A DNA stretch of 56,049 bases from Echinostoma caproni (Eukaryota; Platyhelminthes; Trematoda; Plagiorchiida; Echinostomatidae): contig UZAN01039523.1 of NCBI GenBank assembly GCA_900618425.1, forward strand, positions 83,946 to 139,994. The letters are read 5' to 3'. The translations under genes and the position numbers were made by a program. Of this stretch, positions 53,640 to 56,049 are shown piece after piece. Within the stretch, counting starts at the first letter, position 1; the number at the start of each line of letters is the position of its first letter. A model generated the notes under the pieces. That model did no database searches, was not told where the DNA came from, and saw nothing but the letters and a program-made list of their open reading frames with translations.

Positions 53640-56049
53640 CAACTCCATTGAGGTGGATTAAACTTGAAGCGTATTTCATATCCGCAATTTAAACGAATAT
53701 GGTTCTGAAAACGAGAAAGAATACGAGCTTCTTTACTACTCTACGAAGAGTCTTACGAAAACAAACATTCCGTTTATGATAAAGTGATAAGCTAAAAATT
53801 CAAGGGATGGTTTTTATGGACGTATTTGAAAGGGATGCGAAATTTTTATTGCTACTTTTAAATAAATACCCAGTATTTTGAAAACCCTGTGTACGTTTAT
53901 TCAGACAGTGGTTTTAATCCATATCCTTAATTGGTCCTCATGTTCCTCGGAAGTTTTGTAATTTCACAATTTCCCTTAAACTTAAAGGACACCACTAGAC
54001 GCCGAAGATACACCACTAGTACAGTAATGCACTGTTCCAGTTGTAGAACACTGACCACGGCGAGATGCTATCTGCAGAATAAACGGATTGAAGAATTACC
54101 ATTACACTTGAATCCTTATCACTGATTTGTGATTTCTACTAGTAATTTCAGCATAAGTAGAAATACTCATTTGTGAAAACAAAGCACCTATTCCATTTCT
54201 ACTATTTTATACGTTGGTTTGTTACTTGAATCCTTTGATCAGGAGACCCGATCGCATGGGGTGGGTTACGGGCGTTATTCACATGACAAATGAGCCAATG
54301 ACTGTCTGTGATGGTCAACCAAAACACAGTGGCAACTTTCAAAACTCACAGATATGATTCATCTTTTTGATCGACCCATCTACCAACGCAACTGTGCTGC
54401 GCGGATCCAAAATTCTTTTTTAACAGAGGTGATTGATTTGTTATCACAGATATTTGTCCGTTTGATTATTTTCTTGAGGACAAAACTTTCTCAAAAAATA
54501 AAAATAAAACAAAAGATGCGGTCACTCACATTAAACTACCATGTTAGTATAAATCAGGTCACTTATTTAATCATTCTGTCAAAGGTATTCTATAGTTATC
54601 CATTGTCCGTTAAAGTAGCTTTTCTCGAATAAGGAACACGTTAGTTATACAGATTTATGTAGCTTCTTCTTGTCCTCTACATGTCATTAATTGTTCTGCA
54701 ATTCCTTGACACCTGTTCTGATTCCTATAACACAGAGAATTCTTCAAATAACTACCGGAGAATTTAGTCCAACCACCGCCAACCCCTGTTCTCTAGTAAC
54801 CAACTGATATACACTTTCCTGCAACCAGGGACGATTTTTCTTTAGACACGTAGTTTTGTGAAGATATTATTGATCTGTTTCCTGTTTAACTTGTAACCCT
54901 TCTTTATACTACTAATTCTCTTTTACGCATTAGATGAAAAATCCGCTGCCGTGGTACATATCACAGATCACACATCATTCAACCAGGATACCACACCAAA
55001 CGTTTTCGTCACCCTGTAATTTGGTCACTTGATTCATCAAAGTCCTCAGTTCATGATTTGATGTATTTTGTTCAAAAAATGGTGCATTCAATAAAAATAA
55101 TTTAGAAAAATCGATAATAATAAATTCTCTAAGGCAACTAGGATAAGCTTGCAGAGCGCGATGTTCCCACGGCATAGGCTGTGTACTGATTTGCTCAAGA
55201 TGGAACCAAACCTTAGCAAATCGGTATCAGGTTTTGCAGGTTAATGTATTTGCGAACGTACATGTGTACTGTGTAGAAAGAAACAAACATCTTCAGTGTG
55301 CGTAATAGACTGGGATAAGTAGAGCACTGCATTCATTCGATAATCAAAATTCAACCCACTGCCTTTCAAGGGTGGCCATAATCCTGAAACAGAATCAAAG
55401 GTTTTGCTGCTTCTGAAGTTAACCAAAAGAACCCTTAACGCTGATCCAAACAACTTGCCATCATGCATCGTAAAACATTTTGCGTAGGTCTTGACTGGAG
55501 TGAGAACATCCGAATGAGCATATTCTATCATCAATTTTAATTCCCATTTTCCGGCAGTCTATAATTGTTCATCCCATTTTGAATACATTGAGCTGCTCTG
55601 TCTTATTATCTCTTCGATCTGACCTCACCTAAACTTGAGCTTACCGAACGCACCATTCTTTATTGTATACACTCCTAGATCGATACCACGACCTTTTACC
55701 GTTTACTTACAAAATAAAAGGATAAACTCCAGACGTGGTGTCTTCTGATTTGCCATATTATGAAGTCTCTGAATAACTGTTTAACTCATTAGGATATTTC
55801 TTCCATGGTTTGTCCTAGGCACCTGACTTCATCTCTATCACTGACTCTCCAAGAATCTAAAGTCATTGTTTTTGCCCAGAACACACATGTATGCTTGACG
55901 GATTATTTTGCACAACTTTCCAAGTGCATCAAAATTTCTCGAATGTTATCTATGCCGATAATAAATATCTTGGTAGTGCTGTAAGTTGCTGATATTTCCT
56001 CTTCTCGATCTATATTAACAATTTACCTTCAAATTCCTAATGCACTTTC
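53640..56049. other. AT-rich interval to window end, nothing recognised
   Basis: Short frames only. A 45-codon block ending in TGA at about 54123, preceded by a weak acceptor at about 53988 (TTTCCCTTAAACTTAAAG), is a faint exon candidate. No transposon motif was found. Confidence 0.4.

Noticed and set aside
1..56049. CRISPR arrays, bacterial operons, rRNA genes, phage features
   Set aside because: No regularly spaced repeats, no operon-like gene runs and no conserved rRNA blocks; the window is eukaryotic.

Overview
The window looks like AT-rich (roughly 60% or more A+T) intergenic and intronic DNA from a flatworm (Platyhelminthes). A digenean trematode is the most likely source, but that is an inference from the mix of repeats: RTE-, CR1- and Jockey-like LINEs, a Penelope-like element with a GIY-YIG tail, Tc1 and mariner transposons, and tRNA-derived SINE-like repeats. 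There are no operons, ribosome binding sites or long open genes. Six isolated ambiguous bases and one 477-base assembly gap (33004-33480) indicate a draft eukaryotic scaffold. No complete host gene can be recognised.

Layout. 1-420: minus-strand mariner transposase remnant running off the left edge. 640-1245: 5'-truncated Tc1 transposon, plus strand. 1.2-16.2 kb: mostly featureless AT-rich DNA with a tRNA-like repeat at 4155 and two weak candidate exons near 2.6-3.05 kb. 16.3-18.5 kb: degraded Jockey/CR1-type LINE, plus strand, with its domains out of order. 19.0-20.1 kb: second Tc1 copy of the same family, minus strand; its two exons restore a DD34E catalytic spacing. 20.5-22.6 kb: RTE retroelement, minus strand. 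25.2 kb and 36.1-36.3 kb: two copies of a SINE-like repeat sharing a tail. 30.1-30.7 kb: second, more decayed RTE fragment. 31.3-34.1 kb: the best preserved element, a CR1 LINE (minus strand) broken only by two single-base frameshifts in short A runs and the assembly gap. 34.86 kb: tRNA-shaped repeat. 36.4-37.3 kb: 3' part of another CR1-like family. 39.7-41.0 kb: 5'-truncated Penelope-like element abutting an (AT)n tract. 41.1 kb: near-perfect 21-bp hairpin. 48.0-52.2 kb: long degraded copy of the same CR1-like family as at 36.4 kb, with ORF1, endonuclease and RT remnants, again with a displaced module. 52.8-53.3 kb: two candidate terminal exons.

The elements do not work together. They are independent, mostly dead insertions; every LINE and the Penelope element lack a 5' end or carry stops. 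The most informative observations are the intron shared by two Tc1 copies that produces a correct DD34E triad, the permuted LINE modules, the likely artefactual frameshifts and gap size in the CR1 copy, the miRNA-like hairpin, and short splice-bounded frames that may be exons of an unannotated host gene. Names of TE superfamilies rest on motifs read by eye; no database search was possible.
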